From Futiania mangrovi (GTDB taxonomy: Bacteria > Pseudomonadota > Alphaproteobacteria > Futianiales > Futianiaceae): a stretch of DNA of 64,000 nt. Below the pieces are notes generated by a model, which saw only the letters and a list, made by a program, of their open reading frames with translations, did no database searches and was not told the origin of the DNA. This document shows positions 8,388 through 18,671 of this stretch, in pieces (the first letter of the stretch is position 1; each line of letters opens with the position of its first letter). Made by a program: the position numbers and the translations under genes. The DNA lies in NCBI RefSeq assembly GCF_024158125.1, contig NZ_JAMZFT010000004.1, positions 62,001-126,000 on the forward strand, read 5' to 3'.

Positions 8388-9506
8388 ATGCGCGAACTCT
8401 ACGATCTGCCGCGCGAGGTGGCCTATTTCAACTGCGCCTATGTCTCGCCCATGCTGCGGTCCGTGCACGCGGCGATCGAGGGTGCGCTCGCACGCGAAGC
8501 ACGGCCCTGGGAGATATCCGCGGACGATTTCTACGATCCGCCGGACCGGCTGCGGGCTGAATTTGCCCGCCTGATCGGGGCAAGGCCCGCCGATATCGCC
8601 ATCGTCCCGTCCGCGAGCTACGGCCTTGCCACGGCAGCGGCCAACCTGCCGCTCCGACGCGGCCAGCATATCCTGCTGCTCGAGGATACCTACCCCAGCA
8701 ACGTCTATTCCTGGCGGCGGCTCGCGGCCCGGTCCGGGGGCGAGGTGCGCACCGTGCCGCGGCCCGCGGACGGCGACTGGACGGTGGCGGTGCTGGATGC
8801 GATCGACGACCGCACCGGCGTCGCCGCCCTGCCGCACAACCACTGGATGGACGGGGCGCTGCTCGACCTCGAAAGGATCGGCGGGGCGCTCAGGGAGCGG
8901 GGGGCCGCGCTCGCACTCGATGCCAGCCAGTCGCTGGGCGCGCTTCCCCTCGACGTGGCGCGCGTGCAGCCCGATTTCCTCGCCACCTGCGGCTACAAAT
9001 GGCTGCACTGCCCGTACACGATCTCCTTCCTCTATGTCGCGCCGCACCGGCAGGACGGCGTCCCGATCGAGGAAAACCCCATGAACCGCAAGGGCTCGCG
9101 CCACTTCGCGCGCATGGCGGACTACACCGAGGACTACGAGCCGGGGGCGGTCCGCTTCGACGTTGGCGAACGGGCGAACTTCACGCTGCTGCCGGGCGCG
9201 CTCGCCGCGCTGGAGCAACTGAACCGCTGGACGCCGGGGTGGATCGCGGCGGAGATCGGGGCGAAGACTGCACGCATCGCGGAGGAGGCGCGGGGGCTCG
9301 GCCTCGAGGTGCTGCCCGACCGCTTGCGCGCGCCGCACTTCCTCGGCCTCATCTTTCCCGATGGCGTGCCTGACGGTGCAGCCGACCGGCTGAAGGCGCA
9401 GAACGTCCATGTCTCCGTGCGCGGCCGGTCGATCCGCGTCACGCCGCACGTCTACAACGACGCCGAGGACATGGAGCGGCTGCTGGCCGCCCTGCGCGCG
9501 CTCTAG
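8388..9506 (+). CDS. Class V aminotransferase-fold PLP enzyme
   Basis: The 372-residue protein has the class V aminotransferase fold. There is a pyridoxal-phosphate pocket with VPSASYGLATAA early in the sequence, an aspartate in LALDASQSLGALPLDV, and the Schiff-base lysine in CGYKWLH at residue 204. Relatives include isopenicillin-N epimerase-like enzymes, kynureninases and cysteine desulfurase-like proteins. The HCPYT segment after the lysine and the lack of a desulfurase cysteine loop argue against IscS. It is divergent from the rhodanese gene and its 3' end overlaps the convergent SDR by 4 bp. The reaction is unknown. Confidence 0.85.
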   Translation: MRELYDLPREVAYFNCAYVSPMLRSVHAAIEGALAREARPWEISADDFYDPPDRLRAEFARLIGARPADIAIVPSASYGLATAAANLPLRRGQHILLLEDTYPSNVYSWRRLAARSGGEVRTVPRPADGDWTVAVLDAIDDRTGVAALPHNHWMDGALLDLERIGGALRERGAALALDASQSLGALPLDVARVQPDFLATCGYKWLHCPYTISFLYVAPHRQDGVPIEENPMNRKGSRHFARMADYTEDYEPGAVRFDVGERANFTLLPGALAALEQLNRWTPGWIAAEIGAKTARIAEEARGLGLEVLPDRLRAPHFLGLIFPDGVPDGAADRLKAQNVHVSVRGRSIRVTPHVYNDAEDMERLLAALRAL

Positions 9507-10279
9507 CCGCCGCGCAGTGAGGGCAGGCCGATGCCGGTTGCGTCGAAGCCGCCGTCGACCGCCAGCGTCTGGCCGTTGATGTAGCTCGCCTCCTCGCTGC
9601 ACAGGAAGACGACGGCGTTGGCGATCTCCTCCTCGGTGCCGTAGCGGTTGAGCGGGATCGCGTCGTGGTAGCCCGCGCGGATGTCGGGCGTGTGCACCTG
9701 CTTGGCCATGGCGGTATCCACCGGGCCGGGCGCGACTGCGTTCACCCGGATGCCCTTGTTCCCGAACTCGGCCGCCTGCTGCTTGGTCAGGTGCATGAGC
9801 CCCGCCTTGGAGGTGCCGTAGGCGGCGCGCAGCGTGCTGGCGCGGAGGCCCGAGATCGAGGTGATGTTGACGATGCTGCCGCCGCCCGTCCTCAGCATCG
9901 CGGGCGCACACGCCTGGGCGCACAGGAAGGGGCCGCTGAGGTTGACCGCCATGACGCGCGACCATTCCTCGAAGCTTGTCTCCAGCATCGGCTTGAAGAC
10001 GGCCACGCCCGCATTGTTCACCAGCGCGTCGATGCGTCCGAACGCCTCGACCGTCCGGGCCACGGCGGCGGCGACCTGGTCCGGCTCTGCCACGTCGCAG
10101 ACGAGTTCGAGCACGTCGCCACGGGCCGCCAGCCTCTGCACCGTGCCAGAGAGCGTCTCGGCGTCGATGTCGATCAGCGCGACCCGCCAGCCTTTCTCCA
10201 GAAACCGCTCGGCGATGGCCTGGCCGATGCCGCGCGCGGCCCCCGTGACGACCGCGACGCGGTCCTGTGCATCCGTCAT
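9503..10279 (-). CDS. SDR family NAD(P)-dependent oxidoreductase
   Basis: The 258-residue classical short-chain dehydrogenase shows the cofactor motif TGAARGIG near residue 12, the NNAG motif, a serine in NITSISG, and the catalytic pair YGTSK near residue 155. An aspartate after the second strand (ALIDID) suggests NAD+ preference. It acts on an alcohol or ketone substrate that cannot be inferred from the sequence. The start ATG at 10279 stands alone, with an 81-bp gap to the nuclease-family gene upstream. The 3' end overlaps the convergent aminotransferase-fold gene by 4 bp. Confidence 0.92.
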   Translation of the reverse strand: MTDAQDRVAVVTGAARGIGQAIAERFLEKGWRVALIDIDAETLSGTVQRLAARGDVLELVCDVAEPDQVAAAVARTVEAFGRIDALVNNAGVAVFKPMLETSFEEWSRVMAVNLSGPFLCAQACAPAMLRTGGGSIVNITSISGLRASTLRAAYGTSKAGLMHLTKQQAAEFGNKGIRVNAVAPGPVDTAMAKQVHTPDIRAGYHDAIPLNRYGTEEEIANAVVFLCSEEASYINGQTLAVDGGFDATGIGLPSLRGG

Positions 10280-10360
10280 TCCGCTCCCCGCTGCGTCCGT
10301 TTGCTTCTCGACCGACGCGTAGCGCGAAACCGCCGCCGCGCCAATGCCGGACGTGTGCGG

Positions 10361-11356
10361 CTAGAGCCGGAACGCCGCCACGACCGGTGCATGGTGGCTT
10401 TCGCGCCCGCCGTGGATGCTGAGGGCGCCGACAAGCTCGTCGCCCAGTGCATGATTGTGAATCTCCACGGCTTCCACCGCCGCCGCCAGCGGACGCGAGG
10501 CGAGGATGTGATCGAGCAGCAGGGGGCGGCCCGCGTGCCGCACGCTGAAGCGGCGCTCCTCCGCCACCTCGCGGGCCAGCGGGATCAGCGCCCGCGCGGC
10601 GAGGCGCGCGTTGCCCGTGTCCTCCTCGCCAGCGCAGAGAATGCGCACCGCGTCCTCGTGCATCTCTGCGTTGAGGTCGCCGCAGACGGCCACGAGGGCG
10701 TCGTGGTCCTCGTCGAGGATGCGGTCGACGGCGAGGCGCGCCTCCAGCGCCTGGCCGGCCCGCTGGACGGCCGCCATCCAGTAGCCCTCTGCCCAGCGGT
10801 CGGTGCGCGCCCAGGCGAACGGGGCCTCCCGCCCGCCGGGCACCGCTGCGGCCAGCGGCGCGCGCAGGTGCAGGTTCAGCACGTGCAAGCGCCGCCCGTC
10901 CGGCAGGGACAGCGCCGCCTGCAGGGCCGGACGCTCCCACCTCAGGGGGCGCGGTTCGGCCTCCGGCGGGTCGGCGGTGACGAGCCGGTGGCGCGGCGGC
11001 GCGACGATGCCGTGGTGAAGCTGGCGCCAGTCCTCGACCGGAAAGCGGCTCAACTGGACGAGGTTGTGCACGTCTGCGACGCCGTGGTCCGAACCCGACG
11101 GACTGAGCGTCGAGATGCGGTGGAAGCCTTCGTACGCCGTCCCCTCGAGCACGGCGTCGAGCGCGTGGAGAACGCGCGGGCCCCCGCCGGGCGGTTTTGT
11201 GCCGTTCACCTCCTGCAGGCAGAGGATGTCTGCGTCGAGGCGCACGATCTGCGGCCTGAGCGCCGCGATCCGCTCTCCGAGCGGCGGGCCCGCAGCACGC
11301 TTGGCGCCGAGATTCTCGACATTGAAGGTGGCGATCCGGACGGTCCCGGCGCCCAT
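10361..11356 (-). CDS. Endonuclease/exonuclease/phosphatase (EEP) family protein
   Basis: The 331-residue protein begins RIATFNVENLG and has LDADILCLQEVNG, the conserved Asn and Glu of the DNase I-like metal-dependent phosphodiesterase fold. Later DHGVADVHNLVQLSRFPV, VCGDLNAEMHEDAV and LLDHILASRPL supply the remaining catalytic Asp, Asn and His positions. No signal peptide is evident. It ends 81 bp before the SDR and starts 5 bp after rmuC on the same strand, so it is probably co-transcribed with rmuC. Nucleic acid or phosphoester substrates are both possible. Confidence 0.9.
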   Translation of the reverse strand: MGAGTVRIATFNVENLGAKRAAGPPLGERIAALRPQIVRLDADILCLQEVNGTKPPGGGPRVLHALDAVLEGTAYEGFHRISTLSPSGSDHGVADVHNLVQLSRFPVEDWRQLHHGIVAPPRHRLVTADPPEAEPRPLRWERPALQAALSLPDGRRLHVLNLHLRAPLAAAVPGGREAPFAWARTDRWAEGYWMAAVQRAGQALEARLAVDRILDEDHDALVAVCGDLNAEMHEDAVRILCAGEEDTGNARLAARALIPLAREVAEERRFSVRHAGRPLLLDHILASRPLAAAVEAVEIHNHALGDELVGALSIHGGRESHHAPVVAAFRL

Positions 11357-11361
11357 GGCCG

Positions 11362-12558
11362 TCAGCCGCGCCCGAATAGGTTGCCCGCCGCCGCCTTGGG
11401 CACGGTGCCTTGCGCTTCAGGGGCGTCGCCGAGGTCGAACTCCTCGATCTTCGTCACGCGGCGGACGATCTTGTCGGAGGAGATCTCGATCTCGCGGATG
11501 TCCTTCTCTGCCTGGCCGAAATGGCCCTTGAGATTGTCCACGCGCTTCTGGAGCCGGTCCACATCGGCGAACAGCAGGCCGATCTCGCGCTGGATCGCGC
11601 CCGCCTGCTCGCGCATGTGCACGTCCTTCAGGATGGCGCGCACGGTGTTGAGCGTGGCCATGAGCGTGGTGGGCGAGACGATCCAGACGCGGGCCTCGTA
11701 GCTCTTGCGCACCACGTCGGGAAAGCTCGCGTGAAGTTCGGCATAGACCGCTTCGGACGGCAGGAACATCAATGCGGAATCCGCCGTCTCCCCCGGCAGG
11801 ATATAGCGTTCGGAGATCGCCTTCACGTGGGTCTGCACGTCGGTGCGGAAGGCGCGCGCGGCCTCGCGCTTCTCCGCGTCCGTGCTGGCCGCACGCAGCG
11901 CCTGGAAGCTGTCGAGCGGAAACTTCGCGTCGACCGCGATGGGGCCAGGCGGATTGGGCAGCAGCAGCATGCAGTCCGCCCGCTTGCCGTTGCCGAGCGT
12001 GGTCTGGAAGCTGTAGGCGGAAGGGGGGAGCGCGCTCGTCACGATGTCGTTGAGCTGCACCTCGCCGAACGCCCCGCGCGCCTGCTTGTTGGCAAGGATG
12101 TCCTGCAGGCCGACCACCTCGGTCGACAGCTTCTCGATGTTCTTCTGGGCCGCGTCGATGACCTGCAGGCGGGTCTTGAGTTCCGACAGGCTGCCGGCAG
12201 TCTTTGTCGCCGTCTCGTTCAGGCTTGCACCCATGCGCTGGCTCACCTGGTCGAGGCGCATCTCCAGCGTGCGCATCAGCTGCGCCTGCGTTGCGGCCTG
12301 GTGATCGGACAATTGCTTCAGGCTGCCGGTCAGGTGGCCCTGCCCCTGCGCGAGGCTCGCCACGGTGTCGGCAAGACCGTCGAGCCGTGCGCCGAGGCGT
12401 TCTGCCTGGGCGCGCCGTCTGCCGGACGCCCACAGCACGAGCCCGAGCAGCGCCAGTGCGGCCAGCGCGGCGAGGGCGAGGAGGAGTGTCGCAGGCGCGA
12501 GGCCTACGTCCGCGGCCAGCGCCGTGACCCAATCGGGGAGGAAAGTCGAATCAGTCAT
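11362..12558 (-). CDS. rmuC: DNA recombination protein RmuC homologue
   Basis: The 398-residue protein has one N-terminal transmembrane helix ([19 protein letters not shown]), a coiled-coil stretch to about residue 120, and the RmuC nuclease-like domain with [24 protein letters not shown] and [16 protein letters not shown]. The GE...D...DAKFP pattern resembles restriction-endonuclease-type active sites. RmuC limits inversions at short inverted repeats in E. coli. Length is in the family range. It is divergent from def across a 69-bp gap and sits just upstream of the EEP gene. Adjacency to def and fmt is a common arrangement in Rhizobiales. Confidence 0.93.
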   Translation of the reverse strand: MTDSTFLPDWVTALAADVGLAPATLLLALAALAALALLGLVLWASGRRRAQAERLGARLDGLADTVASLAQGQGHLTGSLKQLSDHQAATQAQLMRTLEMRLDQVSQRMGASLNETATKTAGSLSELKTRLQVIDAAQKNIEKLSTEVVGLQDILANKQARGAFGEVQLNDIVTSALPPSAYSFQTTLGNGKRADCMLLLPNPPGPIAVDAKFPLDSFQALRAASTDAEKREAARAFRTDVQTHVKAISERYILPGETADSALMFLPSEAVYAELHASFPDVVRKSYEARVWIVSPTTLMATLNTVRAILKDVHMREQAGAIQREIGLLFADVDRLQKRVDNLKGHFGQAEKDIREIEISSDKIVRRVTKIEEFDLGDAPEAQGTVPKAAAGNLFGRG

Positions 12559-12591
12559 GTTCTCATTTTACCCCAATCGGCGTTCTGCTTC

Positions 12592-12620
12592 TTGACCGCG
12601 CGCGCGCCCGCCAATATTTC
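12592..12620 (+). promoter_or_regulatory. Candidate sigma-70 promoter for def (possibly leaderless)
   Basis: A TTGACC -35 match at 12592-12597 is separated by 17 bp from a weak -10 (TATTTC, 12615-12620). If used, transcription would begin at about 12627-12628, at the def ATG itself. The AGGAGG at 12621-12626 is only 1 nt from that ATG, too close for normal Shine-Dalgarno use, so a leaderless message is a reasonable inference. The -10 match is poor. Confidence 0.35.
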
Positions 12621-12627
12621 AGGAGGC

Positions 12628-13146
12628 ATGGCGATACGACCGATCCTTCATGCGCCCGACCCGCGCCTCAAGACCGTCTCGGAGCCCGTGGAGGCAGTGA
12701 CGGACGAGATCCGTGCGCTCATGGACGACATGCTCGACACCATGTACGATGCGCCGGGCATCGGGCTTGCGGCGATCCAGATCGGCGTGGCCAAGCGCGT
12801 GATCGTGATGGATATCTCCCGCGACGGCGAGCCGCGTCAGCCGCGCTACTTCGTCAATCCGGAGATCGTCTGGGCGTCGGAGGAGACCTCCGTCTACAAC
12901 GAGGGCTGCCTGTCGGTGCCGGAACTGTTCGACGATGTGGAGCGGCCTGCGCGCTGCGCCGTCCGCTTCCTCGATTATGACGGCAAGGAACAGACGCTCG
13001 ACTGCGACGGCCTGCTCGCCACCTGCATCCAGCACGAGATGGACCATCTGGAGGGCGTACTGTTCATCGACCATTTGTCGAGGCTGAAGCGCTCGATGAT
13101 GTTGCGCAAGCTCACCAAGGCCAAGCGCGTCAAGGAAACCGCCTGA
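12628..13146 (+). CDS. def: Peptide deformylase
   Basis: The 172-residue enzyme removes the formyl group from nascent N-terminal formylmethionine. All three family motifs are present: [17 protein letters not shown] and HEMDHLEG, which give the Cys and two His metal ligands and the catalytic Glu. The start ATG at 12628 aligns with the family N-terminus ([13 protein letters not shown]). No other ATG is suitable, although the ribosome site abuts it. It is followed 25 bp later by fmt, giving the usual def-fmt pair, and then truA. It is divergent from rmuC. Confidence 0.97.
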   Translation: MAIRPILHAPDPRLKTVSEPVEAVTDEIRALMDDMLDTMYDAPGIGLAAIQIGVAKRVIVMDISRDGEPRQPRYFVNPEIVWASEETSVYNEGCLSVPELFDDVERPARCAVRFLDYDGKEQTLDCDGLLATCIQHEMDHLEGVLFIDHLSRLKRSMMLRKLTKAKRVKETA

Positions 13147-13171
13147 GTCCATACGGGAGGCTGCACGCCCC

Positions 13172-14107
13172 ATGACGATGCGCCTCGCCTTCATGGGGAC
13201 GCCAGATTTCGCCGTGCCCGTGCTGCGCGCGTGCCTCGCCTCCGGGAACGAGGTCGTCGCGGTCTATACGCGCGCGCCGCGGCCTGCGGGCCGCGGCATG
13301 GGGGAGCGCAAGAGCCCCGTGCATGAGGCGGCGGAGGCCGCGGGCATCCCCGTCTTCACGCCGCGCACGCTGCGCGATGCGGACGCACAGGCCGCCTTCG
13401 CTGCGCACGACCTAGATCTTGCGGTCGTGGCCGCCTACGGGCTGATCCTGCCCAAGGCGGTTCTCGACGCCCCGCGCAAGGGCTGTATCAACCTCCATGC
13501 CTCGATCCTGCCTCGCTGGCGTGGGGCCGCGCCGATCCAGCGCGCGATCATGGCCGGCGACATGGAAACCGGCGTCACCGTCATGCAGATGTCGGAAGGT
13601 CTCGACGAGGGGGACATGGGGCCCGTCGCGCGCGTCACCATCGGGCCGGAGACGACGGCGGGGGAGTTGCACGACGCGCTGGCCGAGGCGGCGGGGTGGC
13701 TGACGTCCGACGTGCTGGCGCAGATCGCCGACGGCACCTTCCGCACCCTGCCACAGCCGGAGGAGGGCGTGACCTACGCCGCGAAGATCGACAAGGCGGA
13801 GGCGCGCATCGACTGGACACGCGACGCGGAAACCGTCGACCGCCAGATCCGCGGGCTGTCGCCCTTTCCCGGCGCCTGGTTCGAGCTTGGTGGCAAAGAG
13901 CGGGTGAAGGTGCTGCGCTCGCGCCTTGCGGAGGAGGTGCCCCAGGGTGCGGTGCCGGGCGAGATGCTGGCGGGCGCGGGGCTGACCGTCGCCTGCGGTG
14001 CGGGCGCGGTGCGATTGCTCACCCTGCAGCGCGCAGGCAAGCAGCCGGTCGATGCGGCGGCGTTCCTCAACGGTGCGCGGCTTTCGCCCGGCGACCGGCT
14101 CGGCTGA
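13172..14107 (+). CDS. fmt: Methionyl-tRNA formyltransferase
   Basis: The 311-residue enzyme transfers the formyl group from 10-formyl-THF to initiator Met-tRNA. The N-terminal domain carries [14 protein letters not shown], and the catalytic region [21 protein letters not shown] contains the essential Asn and His. The C-terminal tRNA-binding domain ([14 protein letters not shown]) follows. It is preceded by def in an apparent operon and its stop is 1 bp from the truA start. The ATG at 13172 is used because a GGGAGG lies upstream; an ATG two codons later is an alternative. Confidence 0.97.
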   Translation: MTMRLAFMGTPDFAVPVLRACLASGNEVVAVYTRAPRPAGRGMGERKSPVHEAAEAAGIPVFTPRTLRDADAQAAFAAHDLDLAVVAAYGLILPKAVLDAPRKGCINLHASILPRWRGAAPIQRAIMAGDMETGVTVMQMSEGLDEGDMGPVARVTIGPETTAGELHDALAEAAGWLTSDVLAQIADGTFRTLPQPEEGVTYAAKIDKAEARIDWTRDAETVDRQIRGLSPFPGAWFELGGKERVKVLRSRLAEEVPQGAVPGEMLAGAGLTVACGAGAVRLLTLQRAGKQPVDAAAFLNGARLSPGDRLG

Positions 14108-14108
14108 C

Positions 14109-14855
14109 ATGCCGCGCTACCGGCTCGACCTCGAATACGACGGCGGCCCCTTCGTCGGCTGGCAGCGCCAGGACAACGGCCCCTCGGTGCAGCAGGCGCT
14201 GGAGGAGGCGATCGCCCGCTTCGCCGGACATGAGGTGCGCGTGCAGGGCGCGGGGCGGACCGACACGGGCGTCCATGCGCTGCGCCAGGTCGCCCATGTC
14301 GATCTCGACCGCGACTGGCCGGCGGACACGGTGCGGGACGCGACAAACCATCACCTCAAGCCCGCCCCCGTCAGCGTGCTGGCCGCAGCCCCCGTGCCGG
14401 ACGATTTCCACGCGCGCTTCTCGGCTGTGGGGCGGGCCTATGTCTACCGCCTGCTCGACCGGCGCAGCCCGCCCGCGCTGGACCGTGGCCGGGTATGGCA
14501 CGTGGTGCGCACCCTCGACACGGACGCTATGGCTGCGGCGGCCGGGCACCTTGTCGGGCGGCACGACTTCACGACCTTCCGCGCCGCGCAGTGCCAGTCG
14601 GCGAGCCCGGTCAAGACGCTCGACGCGCTGGAGGTCTCGCGTGTCGGTGCGGAAGTGCACGTGAACGCACGCGCGCGGTCCTTCCTGCACAACCAGGTGC
14701 GCTCCATGGTGGGTACGCTGGTGGAAGTGGGGCTGGGCCGCTGGCGGCCTGAAGATGTCTCCCGCGCGCTCGCGGCCTGCGACCGTGCGGCGTGCGGCCC
14801 CGTCGCACCGCCGCAGGGGCTCTATCTCTCCGCTGTGCGATATCCAGGGGAGTGA
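14109..14855 (+). CDS. truA: tRNA pseudouridine(38-40) synthase
   Basis: The 248-residue enzyme makes pseudouridine at positions 38-40 of tRNA anticodon arms. It begins with [19 protein letters not shown], has the catalytic aspartate in [12 protein letters not shown], and ends with the family motif [17 protein letters not shown]. The ATG at 14109 is 1 bp after the fmt stop, so def-fmt-truA form one operon. It converges with dapE, leaving only 7 bp between stops. Length is typical. Confidence 0.97.
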   Translation: MPRYRLDLEYDGGPFVGWQRQDNGPSVQQALEEAIARFAGHEVRVQGAGRTDTGVHALRQVAHVDLDRDWPADTVRDATNHHLKPAPVSVLAAAPVPDDFHARFSAVGRAYVYRLLDRRSPPALDRGRVWHVVRTLDTDAMAAAAGHLVGRHDFTTFRAAQCQSASPVKTLDALEVSRVGAEVHVNARARSFLHNQVRSMVGTLVEVGLGRWRPEDVSRALAACDRAACGPVAPPQGLYLSAVRYPGE

Positions 14856-14862
14856 GTCAGCC

Positions 14863-16044
14863 TCACCCCGCGAAGTAGCGGCGCAGGATCTCCGTGTAGA
14901 CGTCGGTCAGCTGTTCGAGGTCGGTGACGCGCACCCGCTCGTCCACCTTGTGCATGGTGTCGGAGATGAGGCCGAACTCCACGACCGGGCACAGATCCTT
15001 GATGAAGCGCGCATCCGACGTGCCGCCTGTCGTCGACAGCTCCGGCTTGCGGCCCGTCACGTCTTCGATGGCGCCGGCCACGACTTCGGTCAGCCTGCCG
15101 GGCTCGGTCAGGAATGCCTCGCCCGAGACGCGGGTGTCGAGCCGGTAGCGTGTGCCGTCCGGCGCGGCAGCCTTGTCGAGCGTCTCGCGCAGGAAGGCGT
15201 CGAGCCGCGCGCCCGTCCAGGTGTCATTGAAGCGGATGTTGAACCGCGCAGCCGCCGTCGCCGGGATCACGTTGGTCGCGTCGTTGCCGATGCGGATGTC
15301 GGTAATCTCGAGGTTCGAGGGCTGGAAGTGTTCCGTCCCTTCGTCGAGCGTCAGCGCATCGAGCGCCGCCAGCAGCCGCACGAGCCGGGGCGCGGGGTTG
15401 TCGGCGAGGTGCGGATAGGCGACATGTCCCTGCGTCCCCTCGACCGTGATCGTGCCGTTGATGCTTCCGCGCCGTCCGATCTTGACCATGTCGCCGAGGT
15501 CGCGGGGGTTCGTCGGCTCCCCCACCACGCAGGCGTCGAGCGCCTCGCCCGTCTCGCGCGCCCAGCGCACCATCTTGGTCGTGCCGTTGATCGAGACGCC
15601 TTCCTCGTCGCCCGTGATCATCATCGAGATCGAGCCGCCGAAATCGGAACCGCGCTCGGCAAGGAAGCGGCCCACAGCGGCTGCGAAGCAGGCGATCGCA
15701 CCCTTCATGTCGACCGCGCCGCGGCCATAAAGCAGGCCGTCGCGGATCTCCGCGCCGAAGGGATCCGCACTCCACGCGCCGCGCGCGCCCACGGGCACCA
15801 CGTCCGTGTGCCCGGCGAAGCAGAGGTTCGGCCGCGCCGCGCCGAGACGGGCGTAGAGATTGTCGACGTCCGCCGTTCCTTCTTCGGAGAACGGCAGGCG
15901 CGTGCAGGTGAAGCCCAGGCCCTCCAGCACCCGCTGCAACGTGTCGAGCGCGCCGGCGTCGGCCGGCGTCACGCTCTCGCAGCGGATCAGGTCGCCAGTG
16001 AGCGCGACCGGATCGATGGCGGAAGGGGCGGGCTGACCGGTCAC
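14863..16044 (-). CDS. dapE: Succinyl-diaminopimelate desuccinylase
   Basis: The 393-residue M20-family zinc hydrolase converts N-succinyl-LL-diaminopimelate to LL-diaminopimelate in lysine and peptidoglycan synthesis. Metal-binding motifs are [21 protein letters not shown] and TGDEEG. The C-terminal [14 protein letters not shown] is characteristic of DapE rather than other M20 enzymes. The start is GTG at 16044, whose GTGA overlaps the dapD stop by 4 bp, indicating translational coupling. The open frame continues upstream through dapD in a different phase, but that part is not coding. Confidence 0.95.
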   Translation of the reverse strand: MTGQPAPSAIDPVALTGDLIRCESVTPADAGALDTLQRVLEGLGFTCTRLPFSEEGTADVDNLYARLGAARPNLCFAGHTDVVPVGARGAWSADPFGAEIRDGLLYGRGAVDMKGAIACFAAAVGRFLAERGSDFGGSISMMITGDEEGVSINGTTKMVRWARETGEALDACVVGEPTNPRDLGDMVKIGRRGSINGTITVEGTQGHVAYPHLADNPAPRLVRLLAALDALTLDEGTEHFQPSNLEITDIRIGNDATNVIPATAAARFNIRFNDTWTGARLDAFLRETLDKAAAPDGTRYRLDTRVSGEAFLTEPGRLTEVVAGAIEDVTGRKPELSTTGGTSDARFIKDLCPVVEFGLISDTMHKVDERVRVTDLEQLTDVYTEILRRYFAG

Positions 16045-16874
16045 GACCGCAGAAGCTCGTTGATCGAGGTCTTGGAGCGCGTGCGCTCGTCGACGCGCTT
16101 CACGATCACCGCGCAATAGAGCGAGGGTCCGCCCTTCGGGTCGGGCAGGGAGCCCGGCACCACGACCGAGTAGGAGGGCACCTCGCCCATGCTGACCTTG
16201 CCCGTCGCGCGGTCGACGATCTTCGTGGAGGCGCCGATGTAGACGCCCATGGAGAGCACCGAGCCCTCGCGCACGATCACGCCCTCCGCCACCTCGGAAC
16301 GGGCGCCGATGAAGCAATTGTCCTCGACGATGACGGGGCCGGCCTGCAGCGGCTCCAGCACGCCGCCGATGCCCGCGCCGCCCGAGATGTGGCAGTTCTT
16401 GCCGATCTGCGCGCACGACCCCACGGTCGCCCAGGTGTCGACCATGGTGCCCTCGTCGACATAGGCGCCGATGTTCACGAAGGACGGCATCAGCACCACG
16501 CCCTTGGCGATATAGGCCGACCGGCGCACCACGCAGTTCGGCACGGCGCGGAAGCCCGCGGTGCGGAAGTCTGCCTCACCCCAGCCGGAGAACTTCGACG
16601 GCACCTTGTCGAACCAGGGCGCGTCGCCGCCGGGGCCGCCAGCGATCGTCGTCATGTCGTTGAGGCGGAAGGACAGCAGCACGGCCATCTTGAGCCATTG
16701 GTGGACGACCCAGTTGCCGTCGGCCTGCCGCTCGGCCACGCGCGCCTGCCCGCTGTCCAATTGGTTCAGCGCCGTCTCCACGGCGGCGCGCACCTCGCCA
16801 CCCGTTTCGGCGGTTACGTTGGCGCGGTCTTCCCAGGCCGCCTCGATCACCTGGCGCAGCGTGTCCGACGTCAT
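16041..16874 (-). CDS. dapD: Tetrahydrodipicolinate N-succinyltransferase
   Basis: The 277-residue left-handed beta-helix acyltransferase adds succinyl from succinyl-CoA to tetrahydrodipicolinate, the step before the aminotransferase and DapE in lysine/DAP synthesis. Hexapeptide-repeat sequence is clear in [20 protein letters not shown] and the following [19 protein letters not shown]. The start at 16874 is preferred because GAGGGG lies 9 nt upstream. The in-frame ATG at 16883 directly abuts that site. It is coupled to dapE by a 4-bp overlap. Confidence 0.96.
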   Translation of the reverse strand: MTSDTLRQVIEAAWEDRANVTAETGGEVRAAVETALNQLDSGQARVAERQADGNWVVHQWLKMAVLLSFRLNDMTTIAGGPGGDAPWFDKVPSKFSGWGEADFRTAGFRAVPNCVVRRSAYIAKGVVLMPSFVNIGAYVDEGTMVDTWATVGSCAQIGKNCHISGGAGIGGVLEPLQAGPVIVEDNCFIGARSEVAEGVIVREGSVLSMGVYIGASTKIVDRATGKVSMGEVPSYSVVVPGSLPDPKGGPSLYCAVIVKRVDERTRSKTSINELLRS

Positions 16875-16943
16875 GTCCGGCATCCCCTCACGATAAACCC
16901 TCTCGGCAAAGCGATGCGGACCTTACCGGCCCGCGCCCCGGTG

Positions 16944-17624
16944 TCAATCCAGCGGGCGCACCGGCACGGCGGCATCGAGAAACGCCACCAGGTCGTCGAT
17001 GCGATGGTGGACGTGCGGGGCGTCCGCCCCTTCGCGCGCCCAGTCGTCGCCGGTGTGAACGTGGACCGTGGTCATGCCCAGCGCGTGCGCGGCCTCGAGG
17101 TTGCGGGCGATATCCTCGAACATCGCCGCGCCGCGCGGATCGACCCTGTGCTGCTTCACGAGCTTCTCGTAGCCGTGCGGCTGCGGCTTGGGCCGGTAGT
17201 CGCCCGCGACGATGTCGAAGATCGCCTCGAAATGATGGGCGACGCCCAGCCGCTCCATCACGCGTTCGGCATGGCGGACGGAACCGTTGGTGTAGATGAG
17301 CTTGCGCCCGGGAAGACGGGCGAGCGCCGCCTCCAGCCGCGGATCGGGATCGACGGGGGAGTGGTCGATGTCGTGGACGTATTCGAGGAAGTCGGCCGGG
17401 TCGATGCCATGGCGCAGCATCAGGCCGTTCATGGTCGTCCCGTACTCGCGGAAATAGGCCTTCTGGATGCGACGCGCCTCGTCCGGGGCGACGTCGAGCA
17501 GCGTGCAGATATAGGCGCCCATGCGCCGGTCCACCTGGTCGAACAGGCGGCACTCGGCCGGGTAGAGCGTGTTGTCGAGGTCGAAGATCCAGGTCTCGAC
17601 ATGGGCGAGCGGCAGGCCAGTCAT
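16944..17624 (-). CDS. Pyrimidine 5'-nucleotidase (HAD superfamily)
   Basis: The 226-residue haloacid dehalogenase-superfamily phosphatase has motif I in WIFDLDNTLYPAE, motif II around LIYTNGS, and motif III/IV in GDYRPKPQPHGYEKL and MFEDIARNLEAAHALGM. The NTLYP signature places it with the pyrimidine 5'-nucleotidase subfamily (SDT1/PHM8-like). In alphaproteobacteria it commonly lies next to argB and dapD, as here. It would dephosphorylate UMP/CMP-type nucleotides or related metabolites in the cytosol. There is a 45-bp gap to argB upstream on the same strand. Confidence 0.9.
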   Translation of the reverse strand: MTGLPLAHVETWIFDLDNTLYPAECRLFDQVDRRMGAYICTLLDVAPDEARRIQKAYFREYGTTMNGLMLRHGIDPADFLEYVHDIDHSPVDPDPRLEAALARLPGRKLIYTNGSVRHAERVMERLGVAHHFEAIFDIVAGDYRPKPQPHGYEKLVKQHRVDPRGAAMFEDIARNLEAAHALGMTTVHVHTGDDWAREGADAPHVHHRIDDLVAFLDAAVPVRPLD

Positions 17625-17669
17625 GCATCCCTCCGGCGTGATCGCGACGCCGCGCCGACCTCTTCAGGG

Positions 17670-18608
17670 TCAGTCCGTGCGGCGGATCAGGGTCCCGGCC
17701 CCGTGTTCGGTGAAAAGCTCCAGCAGGACCGCGTGCGGGACGCGCCCGTCCAGCACGACCACCGCCTCGACCCCGCGCCGGGCCGCGTCGATGCATGTTT
17801 CGAGCTTCGGGATCATGCCGCCGGTGACCGTGCCGTCGGCGATGGCCGCCTCGGCCTGGGCCAGCGTCATCTCCGGGATCACGTGGCCGTCCTTGTCCTT
17901 CACGCCCGGCACGTCGGTCAGCAGCAGCAGGCGCATGGCGCCGACCGCCGCGGCAATGGCGCCCGCGACGGTATCGGCGTTGATGTTGAACGTCTCCCCG
18001 TTCGCGCCGACGCCGATGGGTGCGATCACGGGAATGATGTCGGAGCCGAAGAAGGCTTCCAGCACCGCGGGGTTCACCTGGTCCGGTTCGCCGACGAAGC
18101 CGAGGTCGATCACCTTCTCGATGTTCGATTCGGGATCCTTCCTGGTGCGCAGAAGCTTCTTTGCGCGTACCAGGTTCCCGTCCTTGCCGCACAGGCCGAC
18201 GGCCTTGCCGCCCGCGCCGTTGATCGCGGTCACGATCTGCTTGTTGATGGAGCCCGCCAGCACCATCTCGACCACGTCGACGATGGCTTCGTCGGTGACG
18301 CGCAACCCGTCCACGAAGGTCGACTGGATGCGCAGACGCTCCAGCATCTCGCCGATCTGCGGGCCGCCGCCGTGGACGACGATCGGGTTGATGCCGACCT
18401 GCTTCATCAGGACGATGTCGCGCGCGAATTCCCGCGAGCGTTCCGCATCGCCCATGGCGTGGCCGCCGTACTTGATGACGACGATCTTGCGCTCGTAGCG
18501 CTGCAGGAAGGGCAGCGCCTCCGACAGGGTGCGCGCGGTGGCCACCCAGTCGCGCGTGCGTTGCCGGTCGTCGCGGTTGTCGTGTTTCGCGTCGGAGTGC
18601 GTCGTCAT
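17670..18608 (-). CDS. argB: Acetylglutamate kinase
   Basis: The 312-residue amino-acid-kinase family enzyme phosphorylates N-acetylglutamate, the second step of arginine synthesis. Motifs: [13 protein letters not shown] at the ATP site, [12 protein letters not shown] for the substrate, and [26 protein letters not shown] for the C-terminal nucleotide domain. An N-terminal extension of about 35 residues, absent from the short E. coli form, resembles the extended, arginine-inhibited type, suggesting feedback control. It lies 63 bp downstream of engB on the same strand. Confidence 0.96.
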   Translation of the reverse strand: MTTHSDAKHDNRDDRQRTRDWVATARTLSEALPFLQRYERKIVVIKYGGHAMGDAERSREFARDIVLMKQVGINPIVVHGGGPQIGEMLERLRIQSTFVDGLRVTDEAIVDVVEMVLAGSINKQIVTAINGAGGKAVGLCGKDGNLVRAKKLLRTRKDPESNIEKVIDLGFVGEPDQVNPAVLEAFFGSDIIPVIAPIGVGANGETFNINADTVAGAIAAAVGAMRLLLLTDVPGVKDKDGHVIPEMTLAQAEAAIADGTVTGGMIPKLETCIDAARRGVEAVVVLDGRVPHAVLLELFTEHGAGTLIRRTD

Positions 18609-18671
18609 CGGCGTGCGGGCCTCATCCCTCGTCTGTCGGGCCGTCGTTGAGGCCCGGGCGCGCTTATAGCG

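Noticed and set aside
7791-10940. A 1049-codon open frame on the minus strand covering several genes
   Set aside because: Only its last 132 codons look like protein (rhodanese). The rest is antisense to the aminotransferase-fold gene or out of phase with the SDR and nuclease-family genes, an effect of high GC.
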